NCBI RefSeq assembly: GCF_022179185.1
Contig: NZ_BPQJ01000010.1
Location: 62,001 to 126,000 of the forward strand
Origin: Methylobacterium frigidaeris
Lineage (GTDB): Bacteria > Pseudomonadota > Alphaproteobacteria > Rhizobiales > Beijerinckiaceae
Direction: 5' to 3'
Length of the DNA: 64,000 bases
Shown here: positions 17,940 through 26,251 of the stretch, piece after piece
Numbering within the stretch: position 1 is the first letter of the stretch
Layout of the letters: each line of letters begins with the position of its first letter
The notes under the pieces: model-generated
The model's database searches: none
Told to the model about the DNA's origin: nothing
Seen by the model: the letters and a program-made list of their open reading frames with translations, nothing else
Program-made: the position numbers and the translations under genes

Positions 17940-18527
17940 TCAGACGTCGTAATCCCCCGGCGCGATATCGGCGCTGCGCATGAAGATCTGCAAAGCCGGC
18001 TGCATCGACCGGTGCAGGTGGGACATGTCCTCGCGCGGGCCGCCGAGCACGCGGCCCATCGCCTGCTCCACGCTACCGGGGCCGTAAGGCGCCTGCGCAT
18101 CCACCGCCGGCACCCCGCGCGCCTCGTCCCATCCCACCGCCAGGTGGCGGATCAGGGCGATGTGCTCCGGCCCCACCTCGAACACGATCTGCTCGGGCGC
18201 CGTGCCGGCGGCCTCATCGCGAAACACGTCGGAGACGTGGGACAGGTCGAGCTTCGTCAGCGGGTTGTGGTAGCTGTAGCGACCGGGCTTGAGCTCGGCG
18301 TGGCGCAGGAAGGCGACCAGCGCCTCGCCCACCGCCCGGTGCTCCTCCGCCGCGCCCTCGTCGTCGCCGGTGACGTTGGCGATGTCGCCGTCGCGGTCGA
18401 GGCTGCCATAGGGCGCGTCCGGATGGATCACCGGAGCGCCCTGCCCCGCCGGGTCCCAGGCCACGACCAGCCGCCGGATCAGGGCGATGCGCTCAAGCGT
18501 GATCTCGGTGGTGCGGCTGGTCATCAA
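17940..18527 (-). CDS. Hypothetical protein with two copies of an unknown domain
   Basis: A 195-residue soluble protein without a signal peptide. It is an internal duplication: residues 9-41 ('ITLERIALIRRLVVAWDPAG ... DAPYG') align with 117-149 ('VGPEHIALIRHLAVGWDEAR ... QAPYG'). The following segments also align: 'AVGEALVAFLRHAELKPGRY' with 'SMQPALQIFMRSADIAPGDY'. Each unit is about 75-80 residues. I do not recognise the family, and no catalytic motif stands out. It is monocistronic, 78 bp from the end of the livF gene and on the same strand. The first ATG has an alternative immediately after it. Confidence 0.75.
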   Translation of the reverse strand: MMTSRTTEITLERIALIRRLVVAWDPAGQGAPVIHPDAPYGSLDRDGDIANVTGDDEGAAEEHRAVGEALVAFLRHAELKPGRYSYHNPLTKLDLSHVSDVFRDEAAGTAPEQIVFEVGPEHIALIRHLAVGWDEARGVPAVDAQAPYGPGSVEQAMGRVLGGPREDMSHLHRSMQPALQIFMRSADIAPGDYDV

Positions 18528-18605
18528 GGGGCTCTCCGTGAGGCCCCTCTGTAGAGCATCGGTGCGGGCGACGGGAGTCTCGGGACCGGATCAGTTTCCC
18601 AAGGG

Positions 18606-19313
18606 TCAAATCCCGAGATAAGCCCGCCGCACCTCCGGATCGTCCCGCAAGGTCGCCGCCGGGCCGGCGAGCATCAGACGGCCGGTCTGGAGCACGTAGG
18701 CGCGATCGGCGATGCTGAGCGACTCGGCGAGGCGCTGCTCGACCAGCAGGATCGTCGTGCCCGAAGCGCGGATCGCCTCGACGGCGGAGAAGATCTCGTC
18801 GACGAGCTTGGGCATGATGCCCTGCGAGGGCTCGTCGAGCATCAGGAGCCGCGGCCTCGTCATCAGGGCGCGGCCGATGGCGAGCATCTGCTGCTCGCCG
18901 CCGGAGAGGGTGCCGGCGCGCTGCGGCAGGCGCTCCTTGAGGCGGGGGAACAGGGAGAAGACCCGCTCCAGCGGTGCCTCGCGGTCGGCGGCCTTGCGGT
19001 GGAGGTAGCTGCCGAGGCGCAGGTTGTCGGAGACCGACAGGCGCGGAAACAGCCGCTTGTTCTCCGGCACGTAGGCGATGCCCTTGGCGGTGATGGCGTG
19101 GCCCGGCAGGCCGTCGAGGCGGGCGCCGTCGAACACCACCTCGCCGGATTTCGGCCGCTCCATCCCGGCGATGGACTTCAAGAGCGTCGACTTGCCGGCG
19201 CCGTTGGCGCCCGCCACCACGACGATCTCGCCGGTGTCGACCTCGATCGAGACGCCCTGGATGGCGAGCAAGCCCTGGTAGGCGGTGGAGAGCCCGCGGA
19301 CCTCAAGCAGCAC
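18606..19313 (-). CDS. livF: Branched-chain amino acid-type ABC transporter ATP-binding protein
   Basis: A 235-residue ATPase of the LivF branch. Walker A is 'GANGAGKSTLLKS', the signature 'LSGGEQQMLAIGRAL' and Walker B 'LLMLDEPSQGIMP'; the D-loop and switch His region ('TILLVEQ') follow. I chose the GTG at 19313, where the family begins (VLLEVRGLSTAY) and GGGGGAG lies about 7 bases upstream. It overlaps the end of livG by 11 bp. It forms the ATPase heterodimer with LivG and energises the LivHM permease. It is the last gene of the minus-strand liv cluster. Confidence 0.93.
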   Translation of the reverse strand: MLLEVRGLSTAYQGLLAIQGVSIEVDTGEIVVVAGANGAGKSTLLKSIAGMERPKSGEVVFDGARLDGLPGHAITAKGIAYVPENKRLFPRLSVSDNLRLGSYLHRKAADREAPLERVFSLFPRLKERLPQRAGTLSGGEQQMLAIGRALMTRPRLLMLDEPSQGIMPKLVDEIFSAVEAIRASGTTILLVEQRLAESLSIADRAYVLQTGRLMLAGPAATLRDDPEVRRAYLGI

Positions 19314-20049
19314 GGTGGCGCTCCCCCAGATAGGCCGTGATGACGCCCTCGTGGCGCACCACCTCGGTCGGGTGGCCCTCGGCCAGCACGCGGCCGAGAT
19401 GCAGCACCATGGCACGGTCGACGAGCGGCATCACCACCTCCATCACGTGCTCGACCATGATGACGGTGACGCCCCGCGCCGCGACCTTTCGGATCAGCTC
19501 GACGCCGGCCTTGGCCTCGCTCGGAGTGAGTCCCGTCAGCACCTCGTCGAGGAGGAGGAGTTTCGGCTCGGTGGCGAGCGCCCGGGCGACTTCGAGGCGG
19601 CGCTTCTCAGGGGGAGTGAGTTCCCCCGCCACGGCCTCGGCGCGGTGACCGAGCCCGGCGAAGTCGAGGGTCTCGAGAGCGACGCGGCGGGCCGCGGCGG
19701 CGCTGGCGTGGCGGGCGAAGCCGCCGACGATGACGTTCTCGATCACGTTCATCGAGTCGAAGGAGCGCGGCACCTGGAAGGTGCGGGCGATGCCGCGCCG
19801 GCAGCGCTCGGGGGCGGAGAGAGGCGTGATGTCCTCGCCCTTGAAGACGATTTTCCCTTCGCTCGGCTGGTAGGTGCCGGAGATGAGGTTGAACAGGGTC
19901 GACTTGCCGGCGCCGTTCGGCCCGAGCAGCCCGAGGATCTGGCCCTCCGGCACGTCGAGGCTGACATCGGCGTTGGCGACGAGGCCGCCGAAGCGGAGCG
20001 TCACGTGGTCGATGTGCAGCAGGGGCGGAGTCGTCGCAGGCATGCTCAC
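19303..20049 (-). CDS. livG: Branched-chain amino acid-type ABC transporter ATP-binding protein
   Basis: A 248-residue ATPase of the LivG branch, with Walker A 'GPNGAGKSTLFNLISG' and Walker B 'LLLLDEVLTGLTPSE'. The ABC signature region reads 'ELTPPEKRRLEVARALA', lacking the usual SGGQ. Signature drift is known in LivG relatives, so the protein is probably functional. I chose the GTG at 20049, which overlaps the livM stop as GTGA and sits 7 bases after AGGAGG; an ATG two codons later is the alternative. It pairs with LivF. Confidence 0.92.
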   Translation of the reverse strand: MSMPATTPPLLHIDHVTLRFGGLVANADVSLDVPEGQILGLLGPNGAGKSTLFNLISGTYQPSEGKIVFKGEDITPLSAPERCRRGIARTFQVPRSFDSMNVIENVIVGGFARHASAAAARRVALETLDFAGLGHRAEAVAGELTPPEKRRLEVARALATEPKLLLLDEVLTGLTPSEAKAGVELIRKVAARGVTVIMVEHVMEVVMPLVDRAMVLHLGRVLAEGHPTEVVRHEGVITAYLGERHRAA

Positions 20050-21086
20050 GGGGTCGCCTCCTCGTTGCGGGCCTTGCGGGTGCGGCGGAACAGGCTGAGC
20101 ACGCCCTCGGGCCGGGCGAGCGCCACCACCATCACGAGCACGCCGTAGAGCATCAGGTCGAGGCCGTTGCCGCTGCCGCCGAGATACGAGCGACTGATCT
20201 CGGTGAGCGGGATCAGGATCGCGGCGCCGACGAGCGGGCCCCACAGGGTGCCGATGCCGCCGAGCACCGCCGGCAGGGCGAAGAGCAGCGAGAAGCGGAA
20301 GCTCATCACGCTCTCGGGGTCGATGTAGGAGACGTAAGCGGCGTAGAAGCCGCCGCCGATGGCGGTGAAGAAGGCCGAGACGGCGGCCGCCGCCATCTTG
20401 GAGCGGAAGACCTCGACGCCGAGGCTCTCGGCGGCCTGGGCGTCGTCCTTGACCGCACGCCACCAGTAGCCCCAGCGCGAGCCCTCGATCAGCCAGGTCA
20501 CGAACCAGACCACCGCCAGGAAGCCGACCGCGAAGTGGACGTACGGGATCTTGTCGCGGGCGAACTGGAGCGTCCACCACGAATCCGGGTTGAACGGCCA
20601 CTGGATGCCCATCGCACCGCCGACGAAGTCCCAGTTGTGGACCAGCAGCAGTCCGATCTCCGCGATCACGATGGTGGCGATCGAGAAGTAGTGGCCGGCC
20701 AGGCGAAAGCACGGGTAGCCGAGGACGAGGGCCACCGCGGCCGAGAGAGCCCCGCCTGCCAGCATGCCGAACCACGGCAGCACGCCGTAATTCACGAACA
20801 GCACGGAGGTCGCGTAGGCGCCGAAGCCGAAATACAGCGCGTGGCCGAGCGAGACTTGGCCGCAATAGCCGCCGAGGATATTCCAGCTCTGCGAGAGCGC
20901 GGCGTACATCAGGGTCAGGATCAGGACGTTCTGCAGGTAGACGTCGCGAACGCCGTAGGGCAGCGCGGCGAGGCCTGCGAAGACCAGGGCGGCAACGATT
21001 AGCTTGCGCCGGCGCTTCGCTGCGTAGCTCGCCTCGGCCCGGGCGGGGGCGGAGCCCGGCGCGAGGGCGGTGGTCAGCGTGGTCAT
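20046..21086 (-). CDS. livM: Branched-chain amino acid-type ABC transporter permease LivM
   Basis: A 346-residue polytopic permease with the family's hallmark 'LSQSWNILGGYCGQVSLGHALYFGFGAYA' region (about residues 84-112) and an EAA-like segment 'KDDAQAAESLGVEV' facing the ATPases. It starts one base after the livH stop and overlaps livG by 4 bp. It forms the channel together with LivH. A cytoplasmic N-terminal extension of about 30 residues precedes the first helix. Confidence 0.94.
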   Translation of the reverse strand: MTTLTTALAPGSAPARAEASYAAKRRRKLIVAALVFAGLAALPYGVRDVYLQNVLILTLMYAALSQSWNILGGYCGQVSLGHALYFGFGAYATSVLFVNYGVLPWFGMLAGGALSAAVALVLGYPCFRLAGHYFSIATIVIAEIGLLLVHNWDFVGGAMGIQWPFNPDSWWTLQFARDKIPYVHFAVGFLAVVWFVTWLIEGSRWGYWWRAVKDDAQAAESLGVEVFRSKMAAAAVSAFFTAIGGGFYAAYVSYIDPESVMSFRFSLLFALPAVLGGIGTLWGPLVGAAILIPLTEISRSYLGGSGNGLDLMLYGVLVMVVALARPEGVLSLFRRTRKARNEEATP

Positions 21087-21965
21087 CTAAAGCCTCCCGA
21101 ACAGGCCTTGCGGCCGCGCGAACACCACCGCGAGGTAGAGGGCGTAGACGCCGACGGATTTGAGCGCCGGCGGCAGGATCACCGCCGTGAAGGCCTCGAC
21201 GAGGCCGACGATGATCCCGGCGACGAGCGCGCCGCCGACGCTGCCGAAGCCACCGAGCGCCACCGTGACGTAGGCGATGAGGGCGAAGCTCGCGCCGACC
21301 TGGGGGTGGATGTAGTAGAAGATCGCCAGCACGGCGCCGGCGAGGCCGACCAGCGCCGCGCCCAGGCCCCAGCCGAGGGCGAAGACCCGGTTGCGGTCGA
21401 TGCCGACCAGCGCCACCGCCCCCTGGTCCTCGCGCGTCGCCTCCAGCGCGCGGCCGAAATCGGTGCGGCTCATCAGCAGGTGCAGGCCCCCGAAGGCGGC
21501 GAGCGACACCAGCGCCCCGAAGATCTGCGGCCAGGGCAGGAAGATGCCGCCGAGGTCGAGGGTGCGCCCGCCGAGCCAGGTGTTCTGGACGTTGCGGTAA
21601 TCCGGCGTGAACAGGTACTGGGCGGCGCCCTGGAGCAGGATCGCGAGCCCGAAGGTCGCGAAGATCTGCACCATGCCCTGGTTGGCCTTGGCCCGCATGG
21701 CGAAGCGCACCACGCCCATATAGGCGGCGGCCCCCAGCATGAAGAGCAGGGCGGCGACCAGCGGCATCAGCACCACCGGATCGAGCTGGGTGACCAGCAC
21801 CAGCCCGAAGGTCGCGTACATGGCGAGCATCAGGAACTCGCCATGGGCGAAGTTCACCACGTCCATGAGGCCGAAGATCAGCGAGAGTCCGACCGCGATC
21901 AGGGCGTAGATCAAGCCCATCAGGAGGCCGCTCGCCAGCACCTGCACCAGGGCTTGCGTCGTCAT
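21087..21965 (-). CDS. livH: Branched-chain amino acid-type ABC transporter permease LivH
   Basis: A 292-residue permease of the LivH branch. It shows the typical opening 'LLMGLIYALIAVGLSLIFGL' followed by 'MDVVNFAHGEFLMLAMYATF', and the conserved loop 'TREDQGAVALVGIDRNRVF'. The ATG lies about 10 bases after a weak GGAG. A 228-bp gap holding a family A palindromic element separates it from the binding-protein gene, so expression of the permease genes may differ from that of livK. Confidence 0.94.
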   Translation of the reverse strand: MTTQALVQVLASGLLMGLIYALIAVGLSLIFGLMDVVNFAHGEFLMLAMYATFGLVLVTQLDPVVLMPLVAALLFMLGAAAYMGVVRFAMRAKANQGMVQIFATFGLAILLQGAAQYLFTPDYRNVQNTWLGGRTLDLGGIFLPWPQIFGALVSLAAFGGLHLLMSRTDFGRALEATREDQGAVALVGIDRNRVFALGWGLGAALVGLAGAVLAIFYYIHPQVGASFALIAYVTVALGGFGSVGGALVAGIIVGLVEAFTAVILPPALKSVGVYALYLAVVFARPQGLFGRL

Positions 21966-22020
21966 GGGGGTTGGGGCTCCGGTGAGCGGTGCATGAGAGC
22001 TGTTCGATCGTCGCCGGAAG

Positions 22021-22187
22021 GCGCGCGGGATCCCCTCTCCCGTGTGGGAGAGGGGTGGGGGTGAGGATGCTACGGTGCTGAGCCCAGCTCCGATGGTCCC
22101 GCTGCCAGCACGACGGTTCGAGCTTTACCCAGAACCGTAGCACCCTCACCCCCGGCCCCTCTCCCACACGGGAGAGGGGAGGCGTGC
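22021..22187. repeat. Palindromic repeat element, family A (full copy)
   Basis: A roughly 165-bp composite inverted element between livK and livH. Each end carries the CCCCTCTCCC/GGGAGAGGGG hairpin, and a second stem pairs GTGAGGATGCTACGGT with ACCGTAGCACCCTCAC. The inner segment contains CAGCACGAC and GGTTCG motifs shared with the copy at 56081-56249. Such elements can form strong RNA stem-loops at operon junctions. Confidence 0.85.
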
Positions 22188-22193
22188 TTCACC

Positions 22194-23444
22194 TCACCCG
22201 TTCATCGGCCACTTGGCCGGCGCGACCGCGGCGGATTCCGGGAAGATCGTGATGAACTTGTCGCCGATCCATTGCAGCAGCACCGGGTCGGCGTGGGTGT
22301 TCTGCCCGTCTGGGCCGAACGCCACCTTGGTCCAGGGCATCACCGTGCGGGTGCCCGGGATGTCGGTGGCGGCGAGCGCCGCGCGGATCTTCTGGCCGTC
22401 GGTCGAGCCGGCGCGGTCGAGGGCGTCGGCGAGCACGATCAGCGCCATGAACTGGCGCGAGGAATTGTCGTTGAGGTCGCGGCCGGCGCGGGCCTTGTAC
22501 ATGGTGTTGACGGTGGCGACCATCGGGCGCTTGGCGGCGAGGTCGAGGGAGAAGCTGCCGCGGGAGATCAGGCCCTGGAGCTTGTCGCCGACCGCGTCGT
22601 AGGTGACCTTCTCGGAGAAGCCGGCCGCCTGCGCGATGATGCTCTTCGGCTTGTAGCCGAGTTCGGCCATGGTCTTGGTGAGCAGGATCGCGTCGGTGGT
22701 GTAGCTCGTCGGCAGGAGCACGTCGGCGTTGGCGGTCTTGAGCTGCTGCACCTCGGCGGTCAGCGAGGGCGAGTTGCTCTTGTACTTCACGTCGGCGACG
22801 AGCTTGTAGCCGCGCTCGGCCGCCAGCTTGCGCTGCACGGTCGAGGAATCGACGCCGTAGATCGTGTCCTCGAAGAACAGGGCGACCGAGTCGATCTTCT
22901 GGCCCTGCTTGCGCTGGGCATCCAGGAAGTCGAACATCGCGGTCGAGAACATCTCGTCGTGGGCGGCCGGGCGGAAGAAGTACTTCAGGCCCTTGCGGTG
23001 CAGGCTCGGCGACGAGGAATCGGCGCAGACGAAGGGCACGCCGTAGCGCTCGGCGGTGGCGCTCACCGTGGCCGAGACGGCCGACTGGTAGCAGCCGACC
23101 AGGGCCGAGACCTTGTCCTGGGTGATCAGGCGCTCGGCCTCTGCGCGGCCCTTCTGCGGGTCGGCCTGGTGGTCGGCGAAGACGAGGCGGATCTTGGCGC
23201 CGCCCATGCCGGACAGCCCTACGCCCTTGGCGCCCGGCAGGTCGAGGTCGTGATCGTTGTTGATGATGTCGAGCGCCGTCTCGATGGCGTGGCGGGCGTC
23301 CACGCCGACCTGCGCGCTCGCCCCCGACATGGCGTAGAGCACGCCGACCACCACCTCCGGCGCCGCGGCGTGGGCCGGTGCGCCCCGCAAGGAGGCGAGC
23401 GAGAGGGCGCCAGCCCCGACCAAGAGTTCTCGACGACGGATCAT
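22194..23444 (-). CDS. livK: Branched-chain amino acid-type ABC transporter substrate-binding protein
   Basis: A 416-residue periplasmic binding protein of the Peripla_BP_6 type. The N-terminus 'MIRRRELLVGAGALSLASLR' followed by 'GAPAHA' is an export signal with a Tat-like twin arginine. The mature part begins 'VVVGVLYAMSGASAQVGVDA', with the family's 'ALVGCYQSAVSATVSATAE' hinge. I chose the ATG at 23444 because GGAGG lies 7 bases upstream and the signal peptide begins there. The family covers branched-chain amino acids but also amides, urea and aromatic acids, so the ligand is open. Confidence 0.9.
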   Translation of the reverse strand: MIRRRELLVGAGALSLASLRGAPAHAAAPEVVVGVLYAMSGASAQVGVDARHAIETALDIINNDHDLDLPGAKGVGLSGMGGAKIRLVFADHQADPQKGRAEAERLITQDKVSALVGCYQSAVSATVSATAERYGVPFVCADSSSPSLHRKGLKYFFRPAAHDEMFSTAMFDFLDAQRKQGQKIDSVALFFEDTIYGVDSSTVQRKLAAERGYKLVADVKYKSNSPSLTAEVQQLKTANADVLLPTSYTTDAILLTKTMAELGYKPKSIIAQAAGFSEKVTYDAVGDKLQGLISRGSFSLDLAAKRPMVATVNTMYKARAGRDLNDNSSRQFMALIVLADALDRAGSTDGQKIRAALAATDIPGTRTVMPWTKVAFGPDGQNTHADPVLLQWIGDKFITIFPESAAVAPAKWPMNG

Positions 23445-23606
23445 GCGCTGGCCTCCAGGGGGCTTCAGATGTCCTCTAAGCCTCATTCCGCATCCTTTGA
23501 ACAGCCGGCGCGACGCGACCATCGCGCCGGCTGTGACATGATGCACGAACAAGACCCGAAGGTGGGCTCAAGACACTCTCAAGACGAATGGACCGGTCCA
23601 ATCTTC

Positions 23607-24407
23607 TCAGAGCACCGCATACTCGTTGTTGCGCCGGTCGGTGATCAGCATGCAGCCCGGCGCGTGGGTGATGGCGAAGGCCGGCCGCACGGCGGCGATC
23701 ACCGATTGCGGGGTCACGCCGCAGGCCCAGAAGACCGGGATCTCGTCGTCGCGGATTTCGACCGGGTCGCCGTAATCGGGGGCGTGGATGTCCTGGATGC
23801 CGATCAGGTCCGGGCGGCCGAGATGCACCGGCGCACCGTGGACGGAGGGGAAGCGCGAGGTGATCTGCACCGCGCGGATCGCCTGGGCGGGCGTGAGGGG
23901 CCGCATCGACACCACCATCGGCCCGGAGAACCGGCCGGCCGGCGCGCAAGCGATGCTGGTGCGGTACATCGGCACCCGCACCCCCATCTCGACGTGGCGC
24001 AGGGGCAGGCCGTCCTCGGCCATCGCGGCCTCGAACGAGTAGGAGCAGCCGATCACGAACGCCACGAGGTCGTCGCGCCACAGATCGGCGACGGAATCGC
24101 GCTCCTCCACCACCTCGCCGTCGCGCCAGACCCGGTAGCCGGCCACGTCGGTGGCAATGTCGAGGTCGAGGCCGAGTTCGGGAATCGTGCGCTCTCCCTT
24201 CGCCGAGACGCCGATGATCGGGCAGGATTTCGGGTTGCGCTGGGCGAAGAGCAGGAACTCGTCGGCGAGGTCGGCGGGCAGGACCGCGAGGTTGCCCTGC
24301 ACGTAGCCGTCGGCGATGCCGGCGGTGCAGCCGGTGATGGCGCCGCTTCGGCAGGCGAGCCGGGCCGCCTCGCCGCTCATCCGCGCTCGATCGAAGGGAA
24401 GGGTCAT
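23607..24407 (-). CDS. DUF1445 family protein (putative hydro-lyase / D-glutamate cyclase-like)
   Basis: A 266-residue cytoplasmic protein of the DUF1445 (YcsI/UPF0317) family. Visible signatures are '[19 protein letters not shown]', '[13 protein letters not shown]' and the C-terminal '[32 protein letters not shown]'. Bacterial members are annotated as putative hydro-lyases, and the fold is shared with mitochondrial D-glutamate cyclase; the activity here is not established. The start at 24407 has AGAGGAG 5 bases upstream. It lies between a LysR gene and the liv cluster, suggesting it acts on the imported compound. Confidence 0.85.
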   Translation of the reverse strand: MTLPFDRARMSGEAARLACRSGAITGCTAGIADGYVQGNLAVLPADLADEFLLFAQRNPKSCPIIGVSAKGERTIPELGLDLDIATDVAGYRVWRDGEVVEERDSVADLWRDDLVAFVIGCSYSFEAAMAEDGLPLRHVEMGVRVPMYRTSIACAPAGRFSGPMVVSMRPLTPAQAIRAVQITSRFPSVHGAPVHLGRPDLIGIQDIHAPDYGDPVEIRDDEIPVFWACGVTPQSVIAAVRPAFAITHAPGCMLITDRRNNEYAVL

Positions 24408-24517
24408 CACCGCTCCTCTGCTCAAGGATACGCCATGATCACATCGTGGGCAGGTAAGCGCCAATCGTCATTTCGCATCGGTTTCAATAAGCGTGCGTTA
24501 TCGGTGGCCTCCCGGGA

Positions 24518-25414
24518 TCATCGGCGCCACTCCGGTGACGCCGCGACCTCGCAGGCGAGCCGCGCCGCCGTTGCGGCAAGTCCGCAATCGGGTGCGTTGG
24601 CGTAGGTGGCGGTGAAGCTGATATCCGGCAGGGCCGGCGCCGGGGCGATGATCCGCAGCGAGCCCTCGTCGAGGTCCCGGCGCACCACCTCGGGCGGGAT
24701 CACCCCGATGCCGATCCCCTCCCGCGCCATCCGGACGATGGTGGAGAGCGAGGCGTTGCTGTGCAGGCGCGGCGGCGGCAGGTTCGATTGCGCCAGCATC
24801 TCGCGCAGCGACACGTAGGGATTGGTGTTCTTCGGATAGGTGATGAGCGGATGGCGCAGCAGGCTCGCCAGGCTCACCTCGCCGGGGCCGAGATCGAGGC
24901 CCGGCGCGGCGATCCAGGCCAGGGACACGCTGCAGAGCGGCAGGTTGACCAGGCTCGGCATGGTGATCGGCCCGACCAGGAAGGCGAGGTCGAGGTCCCG
25001 GTTCAGGAGCGCGTCGCGCATGTTGGGCGAGATGTCGACCGCGATGTCGACGGTGACGCCCGGATAGGCCTCGTTCATCCGGGCGATGAAGCGCATCAGC
25101 CAGGTATGGACGATGGTGTCCGACACGCCGAGGCGCAGGACGCCCCGCATCACCCCGGGCCCGGCCACCGCCTGCATCATCTCGGTGCGCAGGCGCAGGA
25201 AGCGCTCGGCGTAAGCCAGAAGATCGCGTCCCTTCGCGGTCAGTACCACCGAGCGGGCGCGCCGCTCGAACAGCCGCACGCCGAACTCCTCCTCGAGCGC
25301 CGCGATGCGCTGCGACACCGCCGGCTGCGAGGTGTTCATCCGCTCCGCCGCCTTGCGGAAGCTGCACAGCGAGGCGGTCCAGTAGAAGATCTCAAGGCTT
25401 CTCAGTTCCGCCAT
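24518..25414 (-). CDS. LysR-family transcriptional regulator
   Basis: A 298-residue LysR regulator. The N-terminal winged HTH reads 'LEIFYWTASLCSFRKAAERM' then 'NTSQPAVSQRIAALEEEFGV', followed by a periplasmic-binding-like effector domain. I chose the ATG at 25414 (MAELRSLEIFYW) because the HTH begins there; nine upstream residues would be atypical. It sits upstream of the DUF1445 and liv genes on the same strand, 110 bp from the DUF1445 start, and is the obvious candidate for their control. No binding site is evident to me. Confidence 0.92.
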   Translation of the reverse strand: MAELRSLEIFYWTASLCSFRKAAERMNTSQPAVSQRIAALEEEFGVRLFERRARSVVLTAKGRDLLAYAERFLRLRTEMMQAVAGPGVMRGVLRLGVSDTIVHTWLMRFIARMNEAYPGVTVDIAVDISPNMRDALLNRDLDLAFLVGPITMPSLVNLPLCSVSLAWIAAPGLDLGPGEVSLASLLRHPLITYPKNTNPYVSLREMLAQSNLPPPRLHSNASLSTIVRMAREGIGIGVIPPEVVRRDLDEGSLRIIAPAPALPDISFTATYANAPDCGLAATAARLACEVAASPEWRR

Positions 25415-25512
25415 GCCCCGTCCCGGATCGCGCCGGGGCATAGTGGAGCAAGGTTCGTACCGGGGGCAAATCCGGGCGCGGCGCTCCGCCCGAAGGGATC
25501 AGGTCGAAGGAA

Positions 25513-26136
25513 TCAGGCCGAAGGGATCAGCCCGGCGACGTGGCGCTCGGTCGGATCGCCCGCGGCGAGCCCCGCCGCCACCCCGGCGCGGTCCGCCGCA
25601 GGGCGGTTCTGGCTCATCTTGCGCTTGCCCTCGAGGCGGGTGATCGGCAGCCGCAGTCCGACGATGCCGCGCAGCTGGGCCGCGATGAACTCCGCCGGCG
25701 CGTCCGCGACCGCCCAGGGGTCCGGCCGCGCCCCCTCGTGCCGCTCGGTGAGCCGGGTGACGACGGCGAGCAGGCGATCCGGCTCGTCGAAGAACTCCGC
25801 CGGCCCGTAGGCATGCACCGCGACGTAGTTCCAGGTCGGCACCACCTTCCCGGTCTCGCGCTTGGTCGCGTACCAGGACGGCGTCACGTAGGCGTCGGGC
25901 CCCGAGAAGATCGCCAGGGTCTCGGCCTGAGCGGGCTCGCGCCAGTGCGGGTTGGCCCGGGCGAGATGGCCGTAGAGCACGCCCCGCTCCCCCTCCTCCG
26001 GCTCCAGCAGGAGCGGCAGCGGCGTGCACAGGAGCCCGGCCGCCGTCGCGGTGACGAGGCTCGCCAGCGGGGCGGCCCGCATCGTCGCGTGCATCGCAGC
26101 CTCGTCGGTCTCGCGGAAGGCGGGCGGGATATACAT
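25513..26136 (-). CDS. PaiB-type FMN-binding protein / negative transcriptional regulator family
   Basis: A 207-residue protein of the PaiB family (FMN_bind_2, split-barrel fold). It starts with the family's 'MYIPPAFRETDEAAMHATM' and contains 'GHLARANPHWREPAQAETLA', 'TPSWYATKRETGKVVPTWNY' and the tail 'KRKMSQNRPAADRAGVAAGL'. B. subtilis PaiB was described as a negative regulator of sporulation and degradative enzymes; most homologues are probably flavin- or heme-binding proteins of unknown activity. It is divergent from a MocR regulator, 115 bp away, with a long inverted repeat between them. Confidence 0.92.
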   Translation of the reverse strand: MYIPPAFRETDEAAMHATMRAAPLASLVTATAAGLLCTPLPLLLEPEEGERGVLYGHLARANPHWREPAQAETLAIFSGPDAYVTPSWYATKRETGKVVPTWNYVAVHAYGPAEFFDEPDRLLAVVTRLTERHEGARPDPWAVADAPAEFIAAQLRGIVGLRLPITRLEGKRKMSQNRPAADRAGVAAGLAAGDPTERHVAGLIPSA

Positions 26137-26187
26137 CGGGGAACTCCGGAAGCGGCTGCGGGGCCGCGGGTGCTGGTCGTCGCCGTC

Positions 26188-26244
26188 TGGTCCTTCGCCC
26201 GGAACTGGCCCATGGTGAACGTCCAGTTCAGGCCGAAAGGACCA
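26188..26244. promoter_or_regulatory. Long inverted repeat, candidate MocR operator
   Basis: The left arm (26188-26208) begins TGGTCCTT and ends GAACTGG. The right arm (26223-26244) is its near-perfect reverse complement, beginning CCAGTTC and ending AAAGGACCA. A 14-bp spacer separates them. It lies in the intergenic region between the divergent PaiB-like and MocR genes, with the right arm 8 bp from the MocR start. An autoregulated MocR/PdxR-type operator controlling both genes is the simplest reading. Confidence 0.7.
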
Positions 26245-26251
26245 GGCCAGT

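Noticed and set aside
21966..22193. Possible riboswitch or leader between livK and livH
   Set aside because: The structure is explained by the family A repeat, also found after lpdA where no such leader would be expected.
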